DNA of 64,000 nt from Corbicula japonica. Lineage: Eukaryota; Mollusca; Bivalvia; Venerida; Cyrenidae. Each line of letters opens with the position of its first letter. Within the stretch, counting starts at the first letter, position 1. Under the pieces are notes generated by a model. It did not search any database. It was given only the letters and a program-made list of their open reading frames with translations, and was not told the DNA's origin. Shown here one piece after another: positions 21,634 through 32,900 of the stretch. The translations under genes were made by a program, and so were the position numbers. The stretch is from NCBI GenBank assembly GCA_038501625.1, contig JAZAYU010000005.1:8891484-8955483 (forward strand), written 5' to 3'.

Positions 21634-23329
21634 ACAATAGCAAACATGTTGCTTAGCAAATAACGCGTGATCTTAAACTGTTTGTAATTCGTGGATGATG
21701 AAATTAATATTGAATTACGTAAACACCGGTGGCACCAGGTATAACTGCTTACAAGGAATTAAAAAAGCTCGGTAAACTAAGTACAGTTATAGCCATGAAC
21801 TTGAAGTAAACATAGATAAAAAGGAGCTTTTCTATGAAAGAAAATATTGTAGAAAAAGTTGATAAACGTGCCAATCTTTATGTTTTTGTAACTGAACTTG
21901 CATGAATTATAAAGTTACAACGATGTTGGTGCAACAGATTGTTGATTTTCATACTTTAATTAAGACAGTTGTGTAAATATGTTTGCAACTTGAATAATGC
22001 ATATTTGTTGTAATTTTACAACATTTAATCGTGTGGTTTCTCGCAAAAAGATAAAACGGATGTATTTTGTAAAGGCTGAAAATGAAAGGTATTCAACATT
22101 CAAGTATTTGCATTCCAATATACATCAACATTTCAGATGATGCATGTAAACTTTGGCTCACTTTAAATTTGAGGGAAAATTTTGTTCTTGATCAATCAAA
22201 TGGAGGTTAACAAATTTAACTGAAAGAAACTTATAAGACTATATTACAAATCATAATCATAAATTCATTTTTTTTAATTAATACATTTGTTCTGTCTAAA
22301 ATTATTATTATTGTCTTATATAGTTTTAAGAATAAGCACAGTTATCAGTTTATATCGATCTTTGATTATTACCTGATGGATGTTTACAATCAAATACTGG
22401 TAAACGTTCGTATTATATGTTTGTGTTTATAGTAGCACTTAACGTAAATGTTAATAAACTTTAACACTGTATTTATTAGGCCTATTACTTTGCTTAGTAT
22501 ACATGTTTAGAGTGTACATATTTAAGTCATTTCTGGTTTAAAAAAGACAATTTAATATAACTCCAAGTAAGTTCTAACCTATTTTATTTGTTTTAAAACG
22601 TGATGGATAACAAAGTAATTAAAAAGAGAATTTCAATGCAATGAGGCTCTGTGAAAAGAGTATTTTTCAACATTCACTTGGCTTTCCTAGTATACATGTT
22701 CAAGTGATTTTTGCCAAAATAAGACGATAAACTTATTAAATTAGGGAGTTTTCTACCTTATTATATTTTTAAAAACGATTCGGTTGAATAACAAAAAAAT
22801 ATTATAAAGGGCTGTGTCATTTCACATTGTACGTATTTGGATATTTATTTTTTTTTTAATTCTTTCAGTGTGCTCATTATGTGATTTCGGAACACAATTT
22901 AATTGTATGCCGTTAAATATGAATCGACTTTGACAGAAAATCGCGTAAAATTATTCAGCATTTATTATTGAAATGTGTTAATTAAATGTGTATGATTACT
23001 TACAAGTTATCGCAATTTTTTATTACATGATTATTGCCATTTGATTATTATTTTCATGTTATGCATCTCATGTATCATTGTTTTGTTACATTTCAAAAAT
23101 CATAACCTTTATGTACAAGTCTACTACATACCATTTTCAAGGCATGCTAATGAACACATTCAATCAAACCGAGCCTTAATAAATTCATATTTGTTTCTTT
23201 TTCGACAATCATATTCATATATTTAGCAATTTCTCAGAATATAAAAAAGAAAGCATGTGTTTATCATATGACCAGTTTCTAAAATTAAACCATAAATAAT
23301 TAAAAATCTGAGTTCATGAGATGTTTCTG

Positions 23330-23500
23330 TCTTGGAGCGGTCGGTAGCAAAACATTTTACTAATTGAGTGTTAAGAATAGGTTCAAGGTGGCACCAACCT
23401 CACACTTGCCCCAGCACGGTCTCATTTATGAACAAATTCAGGTTGTCTTGCAAATTTATTCTATCCATCAACTAGATTATATTGCAAGAAAAGCACACAA
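23330..23500 (-). repeat. Penelope-like 3' tail relic
   Basis: GGCACCAACCTCACACTTGC (23391) is the complement of the block at 13450. The flanking GGAGCGGTCGGTAGCAAAAC matches the GCCACTGACCGTTCC block in reverse. Confidence 0.6.
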
Positions 23501-24504
23501 TCACACAAAACTTAAGATGCTTTAAAGGTAGATTTATAAAAATAAGATTTCCCATTGAAAACTTCAATTTTCTCCAAAGGGAATATACGTTAAAGACGAT
23601 TTAACAAAATTGTCTTTAGTTTTTCTATCTTGAGTTTGTTGTTTCTTACTTCGTTCGGTTTAGCTTTAGTTGTTTGAAGATTTTTCGTATAGTCGTTTAC
23701 GTGTAAAATTGTTTACAATTCTTATTCCATTCTATCTTGACAAGCTTGTTGAACACTTATTCAACCATTTTGTTTGATTTTAAGAAAATAAACGTATAAA
23801 ATTGACTGTTCTTATTTGCTTTAAACATGTCCTTAGACCAAACTGTCAAAATGTTTTTCTTTAATTGCATATTTTAGAGTCTAAATCAGCTTTACAAGAC
23901 AATATCGGTATTAACATGATATAATCCGGTGCATTCCGGGCATTATGAAGAGAAACATGTGGATTCAGCCGGGTACTGGCGTATCAGCAGCTACTACGAG
24001 TATAAATTCACAAGGGGGTGCTTGTGTATGGTATTGCAAAAAAAAATATTACAGCTGATTGTTATAAAATAAATGTCCATAATTGTGGGAGAAAAAATGT
24101 CTCTTTAAAAACGTTGATACAAACAATGCAATCGGATGAACTTTATTTTACGTACTCTAATTTCTATGAATGACGTCAATTTTTTAACGTCGCGGTTCAA
24201 CATTGAAAGTAGATTTCTATAGATTTCTACTTTCGGTTTGTACCAGGAAGTAAGTTTTCCTTGAATTTCTTGAAAACCCTAACATTATTTTGACGAATTG
24301 GCACTAAACATTGAAGACCAGCATATACTTATCTCAGGTATAAGTTGGTTTGGTATATTGTCCATGAATTACAGAGTTCTCAAGCAAACGGCTCTTCTTT
24401 TGTTTTAGTATGTGCTTGATAATTAGAACATAAATTAGACTAAATTAAGCTTGCAAACATTAACTACATCCTTAGCTAAATACATTTCTTTACTAAAATC
24501 TAGG

Positions 24505-24588
24505 TGGCAATAAGTATTTTCCCCAAAATTCGTTTTTGAAATTTAAGCCTGTTTTCGCCATTTGCAATGTTTGCGACGCCTTAATTTA
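24505..24588. repeat. Right half of a TTAA-flanked MITE
   Basis: It matches 47970-48056, including AAGTATTTTCCCCAAAA, TGTTTTCGCCATTTGC, TGTTTGCGAC and a final CCTTAA. The left terminal repeat is missing. Confidence 0.7.
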
Positions 24589-25603
24589 ATTGTCTGGATT
24601 GTAAGCAGAGCGTCAAAGGGAGATCACTGCGTTAGAGCTTAGAAATTACTCATCGTAGTTACTTCCCCTTAGAGTTATTGTGTCGAAGTTGGAATCTGGT
24701 CATATATTATCGAGCAAAACGTAAGCACTGAAATTCGCACAGATTTTCAAAGAAAATTTATTCCTACATTTTTAAGTTTTCCTTAACAATTATTTTTCTT
24801 AGTCTGACGAAGGTGTCTTCTGAAATATTTTTGTTAGGTTTGCAGCTTTTTGCTGTTAGAATAGCTGCTTAAAGCCCCAGCCCCAAACTTAAGTAAAAAT
24901 ATACTATTGAAAAATCATATTTGTCCATATGGACTCCAATATATAAACTCTCTAACAGAACACAAAAGGTCCGATTGAATTCTTTCTTATAGACAGGATT
25001 TTCAATGATAATGTTAAATAATAGTTAACGAACTTTTAAGAAGCTAAATATAATGGAGCTATATTTAGCACCGACGAAGAGACCACTTCATGCGCGATCT
25101 AAATTTCTGTGACGTTTCGGAAATCCTACTTTCGCTTTTAGTCGCGCGGACCAAATTTATTTTTGTAAATTTAAATTTTATGAGCCCGAACTAATGCTGT
25201 AATTTTTGTGCCTTTAGTTCCAAATACATGTAATATTTCATACAATAGCGGATTAAATTGAAGTAATGCCGCTTTAAGTGGTTCTACCGATCAACTAAAC
25301 TTAATAAACTCTTCATTCTTTTGACTTAAAAAGTATTTTAATCTTAGGGAAAATTTTAGGAAAATCTTTAATGTTGTTGTTTTTAAATTTAGTTTGTTCC
25401 AATTATATTTGATTATAATTAATTTTATTTTAAATGAGGACATCATTCGACATAAACCCTCTTATCTCGTGGTTTCCTAAAACGGGAAATATTTGGACTT
25501 TACCATTTTGGGCTATAGAGTTACTTTAAATTCATTTAGATCTGCGGCTGCAAGTGCACATAATGTTTTGTTAAAACAATGCATTGCTTGATAGAAACAT
25601 CTG

Positions 25604-25908
25604 AACCAGAACTCCGTATACAGTACTTAACCAATATTGATGTATAAATATTTTGTGCATACTACTGTTTACCCTCAATATGTTGTTTTCATATGCACAT
25701 TTGTCAAACACTTTCACATATATTATAAGTTTTTTACGTGACCGGGAGTAGAAAACGGGGTTTTCACAACCAGTGCTGAAGATAATTAAACTGAGATTGG
25801 AAACCAGTCTCTAATCTCAAGCATGTGATTATTTCAGCCAATCAGAATGTTGAGATTTGAGACTTGTTTCCATTCTCAGTTTTATTAACCTTGGGACCGG
25901 GGCACAGC
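25604..25908 (+). repeat. 300-bp direct repeat, copy 1
   Basis: From AACCAGAACTCCGTATAC to TTAACCTTGGGACCGGGG it matches 28883-29185 at roughly 95 percent by eye. The right third holds a divergent palindromic unit of the MITE family seen at 28190, 45170 and 52425. Confidence 0.85.
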
Positions 25909-25935
25909 GAAGGATAGAAGGAACCGGGGTTCCAA

Positions 25936-25952
25936 CCCCCCCCCCCCCCCCC
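25936..25952. repeat. Poly-C run (17 C)
   Basis: A homopolymer of 17 C. Similar runs occur at 8919-8930 (G), 47619-47632 and 61646-61660. Confidence 0.9.
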
Positions 25953-28049
25953 GCTGTTGGACCCCGCTGTTCCTAGAAGATAACATCCCTTTACAATTAT
26001 AAAATTGCAGTAGGCGTCTTAACAGGACACTTAAAAACTACTGAAGAATTATTGATTTGTTATAAACAAGTTACTAGTATTCATGTGACAACATTCCCGT
26101 TTCACCAGGAATTTTGCGAAAACAAATATGTTATCTTGAAAAACATTGTAATCGTAATTTTATCAACGATAGCGTTAAAGGACCTAGAGATTCAAGAATA
26201 CATGTAGTTTCTAGGAACTCGATTTTAGATTTGTCAATTAATTTGGAACGTTATTCCGCCAACGAAAAGTCACATGACCTAAAAAGCGACGTAATTGATG
26301 AAATGATTAAAAGTTTTGTCTGCTTGACATTTCCTTAATACCGATATTCGATATTTATTTGAGGATGTTTGCTAAAACCTTAACAGTTTAAGATATACGG
26401 CAAAATTTATTAAAAATAAAAATACAGAAAACAAACTTTGTAAGGTTCAATAATAAAAAATATAATTATAATGCTATATAAAATATAAATATACACTATA
26501 TAATTTTATTGGGTTGTTTGAAATTAATTGTTGACAGTTCTTATTATCTACTAACATATTTAATAGCCTTGTGATAAGAAAATTTCTTAAAAACACTAAT
26601 TTTAGAAATTGAGCTGTCAAAAGGGCCCCTGCCAAAAAACTCTATTCGGATTGTATAGATCACGATTATTTCTAAAGGTTGACACTCTTCTACACAATTG
26701 TCTTTTTGTTTGCACAAAGCATTGTCGTGTTTTTCCGTAACGCCTTTTTAAATATGAAATATCGGTGAAAAAATTATCAACACATAACATTATAAACGAG
26801 AAATTTTGTGACCAAAAACAGGAACCCCAAGGGGAGATTGTTATGGCACTGACTCTACCGGAATCTGGTTTTCATTTTTGTTTATTTTTGGTGTGCCTTT
26901 GAAATTGGTTTAAGATATGCATTTTGTTTTTCTAAGTTTCATTGATGAATAAACTGTCGGAAAGTTTACACCTACTTTGCATAAAATCCTTTTATGTTTG
27001 AATATTCATATAGGTGTTAACATTTTGACAGAAAAACGAATTCAATTCTTAGTTTAATAAACAACGGTAACATCATTAGCTGCTCAAAATATTTATTTGG
27101 TACTAATTTAAAAAACAACAACAATCAAACGACTGAAACTAATAAGCTCTTAGAATAAAACATGAAACATATTCAAAGCTGTTTTCAGTATCATATAATA
27201 CAAATATCGTTAAAACTCTCTCGAATTCTTACCAAAACTAATTCTGATAATGTATTTTTGCACAATCTGCCTTTGACAGATCAATCATTAATTTTAAATT
27301 ATTTTAAGTTATGAAGTAAGAATTTCATGATACGATTTCTATGGTAAGTGGCCAATAAAAAATATTTAGGGCAAGACACCGTTAAGTATATAGAACAACT
27401 TTTTTGTATATGAATATAAACATTTGTTTAAAAACAATATACCTAGACAACTTATACTTATATCAAGTTCCTTATTGGCAATATTTTGCGGAGATTCGTC
27501 AAAATACAATTCGGGTTTTTAAGAAATTTGAAAGAGTCTACTTTCGGTTTCAAGGGCAAAACATTTTGCATTGTTATTTTAAATCCTGACATTACATTGA
27601 GAAATATTGAAAATAAGTGTGCAACAACCTTATATATGCCAAATGTCACACTTGCCACATGAACAAAGTTCTACAAGTTGTCTTGGTGAAATAACTCCGA
27701 ACAACCCATAAACATATCATGTTGAAATTTTAAGAAAATTCAAATCATTAAGTTGAAACAATTCTTGTTAGTATCTTGAAAATTCAACCTTATTTATTAA
27801 GTTTCAAGTCATTATGTTAAAGGAATGAAACTGAAATAAATAAATCAGGCCCATATGGGCTTTCGTAGTAATAATGTGCAAAAACATATAGATAAATTTT
27901 CTATTGCGACAATAAAACTTGTATGAACTAGATTCGATACAGACATATAATGACTTTAGATGAAACGGGTTTTTGAGCATAAGAAATTGGAATATCTTCA
28001 GATACAAAGTAAGTTATAGATTAGTTTGATACAAGCTGATTTATTAATA

Positions 28050-28350
28050 TTAGTTTTTGTTAACCGGTTTGAATCTTTTTTCGTTAATTGTTTGTGGTAT
28101 CTTATTTGAAACTGATATTCTTATAAAACATGTTCTTTTTCCTCTATGTTGGGAGGCTGTGTTTTCTGAGTGTGGCGATTCTTGGCCTGAAGGTTATAAA
28201 GCTGAGCTTAGAAACCAGTCTCAAATCTCAAGCATCTGATTGGCTGAAATGGCGACTGGTCGCCATTTCAGCCAATCAGATGCTTGAGATTTGAGACTGG
28301 TTTCCATGCTCAGCTTTATAACCTTGGGCATTGATATGCATATTTCACTT
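28050..28350 (+). repeat. Penelope-like 3' tail interrupted by a palindromic MITE
   Basis: TTAATTGTTTGTGGTATCTT, GGGAGGCTGTGTTTTCTGAG and, after the insert, TGATATGCATATTTCAC match 13550-13680. The MITE at 28190-28328 sits between the two halves, so it jumped after the tail was in place. Confidence 0.75.
28190..28328. mobile_element. Palindromic MITE, near-perfect copy
   Basis: An almost perfect palindrome of about 139 bases. The arms start AAGGTTATAAAGCTGAG and contain AACCAGTCTCAAATCTCA and CATCTGATTGGCTGAAAT; the centre is GGCGACTGGTCGCC. The same unit is at 45170-45299 and 52425-52563, with divergent forms at 25780-25895 and 29065-29175 and a deleted form at 58265-58322. Confidence 0.85.
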
Positions 28351-28882
28351 TTTTAATGTTATTTTGAAAACCGTAAGAAGAAATGGAGAAATGAAGGTAT
28401 GATTCTTTTATTGCAAAATGAAGTATACATTTAATCATATACCAATATACAGCCATCAGAAATGGGTTTTGTCCTTTATTCAGACGCACAGCTTCCCGAC
28501 GTTTATTTAGGTACACAAAATAATTACGCAAAAAGCAATAAAAGACGAAATATGACAACATAAAATATGTGAAGTTCAATGAGACATATGCAGTGAGTTA
28601 ATGGACCCGTTGTCAGAATGCTTTTGAGTTCTAGGATCAGCTCATACCAGAACATGTTCTGTTAGGCTTGGCCACTTTGATAGAAAAATGAAGATTTGTT
28701 AAGTTTCTCAGTTAGTTAAAGGGTTTTTCTTTAATGATATTTTTTTCAGGGAGTATCTGTTTGCCGCAATTCATTCTCAAACATTCGACCGTATACTTTT
28801 GAGTTTTTCTAAAGTTGTAAGCACAAATCGATTATTCATTGTAATTGAAGACAATGTCTGTTCAAGATGCAAGCGAACTCTT

Positions 28883-29185
28883 AACCAGAACTCCGTATAC
28901 AGTACTTAACCAATATTAATGTATAAATATTTTGTGCATACTACTGTTAACCCTCAATATGTTGTTTTCATATGCACACTTGTCAAACACATTCACATAT
29001 ATTATAGTTTTTTTTTCGTGACCGGGAGTAGAAAACGGTGTTTTCACAATCAGTGCTGAAGATAATTAAACTGATATTGGAAAACAGTATCAAATCTCAA
29101 GCATGTGATTATTTCAGCAAATCAGAATGTTGAGATTTGAGATTAGCTTCCATTCTTAGTTTTATTAACCTTGGGACCGGGGGAC
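28883..29185 (+). repeat. 300-bp direct repeat, copy 2
   Basis: The partner of 25604-25908, same orientation, 3.28 kb downstream, with scattered substitutions and small indels. Both end at CCTTGGGACCGGGG. Confidence 0.85.
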
Positions 29186-29949
29186 AGCACATATTCAATG
29201 GAACATTTACTGTTTTATAGGTTTATGTAAATATTCCGTTGGCAACAACTCAGTAGTATGAGATGGTCTGACACCAAACCTGACTGAGATAACAAAAGGT
29301 AAGAAACCAGTGACTTAACTACAAACAAACTAAAGCCGTTTAAGATAACGTGTGGCGGCCTTTGGAATTCGAAAATACAAATGTACCTTAATTACATAAA
29401 AAAATCCGGGCTAGGAGGTAAGTAGCTAATAGAAATCACTTTAAGGTTTAACTGCCTTAAAAGATTTCCCGTATATTAATTTCAGTCCTATTGATTCTTA
29501 CCGAGCCGTTATCAATATTGAAGTAGCGACAAGTTCAGTATATTCTTGTCATTTATATCACGTGGCTTTCTTATCGGAGTTAAGCGGACTTGTAATGGAA
29601 TTATGTGGCTAAGCGGAAGACTGGAAGATTGCCAGCTCAAACTGCGTACATAGTTGCCTAAAATGAATTTATCTGATAAGGGAAGCTCATAAAATCATTA
29701 AAAACACAAATAATAAAAGATAAAGCCTTTACCTTGTACTTCTTTGACAAGGCAACATTGGCTTTATTAAGCTGCATGTACACGATCACAAGGGAGCAGT
29801 GATAATTATACTGCAACGAAGTAAGCTGTGACATTTTAATGCCGCCAAACATCACTAATGGAATAACATTGTTGTAAACTTCTGATTTGAAAAATTTATA
29901 TCACAATCACAGATCCAACCCAGGTATTCGACTACTACTTTCAGAATCG

Positions 29950-32900
29950 ATGGCTTCCGGCCAAGACAAAAGTGATATCGGCAACGAGTCAGTTTATCCT
30001 GTACAAATTTTCTACGAAGGAAATGACGTTATAGAACTTAAAAATGAAACTTCAGCGCGAAGAGGGTCGAGAGGACAATTACCTGTGACATCACGTGGAA
30101 ATTCTATAAGAGGACAGAGACATCGAGGTCGCGGTCGCGGTCGCGAAAACCAAGCTTTTGACTACCAACGAGTTTTACCAACAGGAAAACAGACTGAAAT
30201 AAACACACATATTAATCGAGGAAATAGTGACACAAGATCGAGTGGCAGGGGACATAGACGTGAACGGGGTTCAGAGAATATAAAAAGAGAACATGACAGA
30301 GTACGGGAACAGAGCGGTAGCAAAAGTGATTTAAGATTTAACATTAGCTTGGATTCTGATAAAGAGCATGATGGAGATAGAATTGCACGGGGGTTGAGGC
30401 CTACGCGTGAATTCTCAGAATCAAGCCTCGTAACATTATCAAAGAAAGACAACTCTGATGAAGTATTGCTTGAAATTGGGAATACAAAAAGTGGATTTTT
30501 TGAGTTTATTCGCAAACCATTAAATCCAGATCTCGTTTATTATACCATACGACTATTATATAACGTCTCTAATGCCAAAATGCAAGATGTACGCAGAAGA
30601 GAAATTCTGAAAGAAGTTGAGGCTCACTTTTTACATCAGTTAAATGAATTGTTGAATCTTGTCAGTTTAAAAGATCCCAAAACTTTGAAAGTATATAATT
30701 CAACGAGCAATTTAAGCAACTTTTTGAAGAATATTTCAAAACTGTTATGTGCCATAATTACGACTTTACCATCTTCGTTAGGAAAATGTAAAGGTGTGAT
30801 AACAGCCATCAAGGAGGTTGTAGAGGCGCATGATGTTAAAGGAATTGAAGAATCACTTAAAGATGTGGAGGAAGTACTCAGACGCGAAACTCAAGCGAAA
30901 CAGAACAGAACAGGGCATAAACTAGACTGCAAAGTTCAAAGTAGCTACAATCATATCGAACCAGAAAATCCTCCAGATGACTTTAGGAAGATTTCAATAC
31001 TCCCGACTTTAGAAGATTTACAGGAGGAAATCAAACCATTTCTGAGAGCAAACAAAGTCTCCGGGAAATATAAAGACTTAGATACTTATCTTGATGTTCA
31101 GTTTCGTCTCTTGCGAGAGGACTACATGCAACCATTACGAAATGGGATCGCACACTACAAGCATTTAATCAAAGAAGGCATTGCTGTGACAAAGCTAAGG
31201 GACATTCGACTCTACCAGTCCGTTCAGATACTAACACCAGTATGTTCCGAAAATGGAATCAATCACGTGCTTCAATTCGACATGAGAAACTTAAGACAGG
31301 TCAACTGGGAATCTTCAAGAAGATTGTTGTACGGATCGCTTGTTTGTCTTTCTAAGGACAACTTCGATACTATAATCTATGCTACTATAACGGACCGAGA
31401 CACAACAGAATTATCTCAAGGTAATATTCAGGTGTATTTTGAGAACAAACCTGACCTGCTAACAATTAAGCTAACGGACGTATTCGTGATGGCAGAAACG
31501 ACAGCTTTCTTTGAGGCATACCGGCACGTTTTACAGGGGTTGAAAGAAATGGATGAAAACATGCCACTCCAAAATTATGTCATCGCATGCGAAACTGACG
31601 TTCAATCACCAAAATATTTACAACAAAGCGAAACTGTCATGTATAATTTCTCATGTCTTCTTCGTGAACAAAAAAGAGTCTCATTAACGCCCATTTTGCA
31701 AACTCATGATTGGCATTCGGCAGAAGATCTCAATCTAGACCCGTCACAATACGAAGCTCTTCAGCAAGCGATAACAAAAGAACTTGCAGTTATTCAAGGC
31801 CCACCGGGTACAGGAAAAACATATGTTGGACTTAAAATCATACAGCTTCTTTTGAACAATATAAACAAATGGACAGATTATCCGCAGAGATGTCCCATTC
31901 TAGTTGTCTGCTACACAAACCACGCACTTGATCAGTTTCTTGAAGGCGTGTCAAAGTTCTCCAGTAGTAAACTAGTTCGTGTTGGCGGAAGATGTAAGAA
32001 TGAAAATTTAGAACCATTTACTCTTAAAACAATTAAACAAACCAGAAGAGAAAACAAGGAACGGTCATTGAGCTTGACCCAGAGTGAGAAAGATCACCGT
32101 GACGAACGGGATAACAGTGAAACTGAAATTGCCAATATAAGCAGCAAACTAAAACAAACTTCAACAAATGTCATAAATTACTTTGTTCTTAAAGAGTTTA
32201 TGAACGAAAGTCAACAAAACATGTTTGAAAACGCAGGAAATAACAGGTTTCTGAGTAAATGCATGGCAAAATGGATAGGTGTTTTTGAAACAACTGAAGA
32301 AAGTCTTACCGAATCAACGACTCTAGCACAGATGTATAAACTTGTCTGGGAGCAGACAATTCTGCAAACAGTAGGAAATTTACCGAAGAATGAAAGGGAT
32401 CGCCTAATCAGTCCATGGGATATTAAAATTTTAAGACGGGCTGAACTCTACAAAGCATGGACTTCAGAACTCGACGAGACCATGACTCAAAGAGCAACAG
32501 AGTCAATTTTAGATATAGATACTCTTCTGAAACATATCAGAAATCCCAGAACACGGCATGAAATACGATTGTTGTTTGCAGGCAGAATTGTATCAATCAA
32601 CAAATTGATTATGTACTGGCTTGATTTGTTGGGAAGGGAACAATCAATTCGATACATTAAGGAAGCATTAGAAGAGCTCTCTTTAATCGACGAAAACGAA
32701 GAGAAAGACAAGTATTTATCAGAAGACGATGATGAAGATATGGAAGAGGACAGGCGACTTGACAACGACGATGATCTACTTCTGCATCACCATGCGAAAA
32801 AAAAGAAAAAGGAACCAAAAATGAAAAATGATGATGATGCTTGGATTTTAAATATCAGTGCTAAACAAACTGCATACAGAATTAAAGTATTGTTTAATTC

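Larger units (their letters stand above)
21634..29944. other. Gene-poor interval between the two helicase copies
   Basis: No gene can be supported in about 8.3 kb. It contains a Penelope-like tail relic (23330-23500), half of a TTAA element (24505-24588), two copies of a 300-bp direct repeat (25604-25908, 28883-29185), a 17-base C run (25936-25952) and a palindromic MITE nested in a Penelope-like tail (28050-28350). The last bases before 29945 form a splice-acceptor-like ACTTTCAG. An upstream 5' exon of the intact helicase should lie somewhere here, but I could not place it. Confidence 0.5.

Noticed and set aside
24205..24236. GAAAGTAGA...TCTACTTTC hairpin
   Set aside because: Short, isolated palindrome in AT-rich DNA with no second copy of the same structure.
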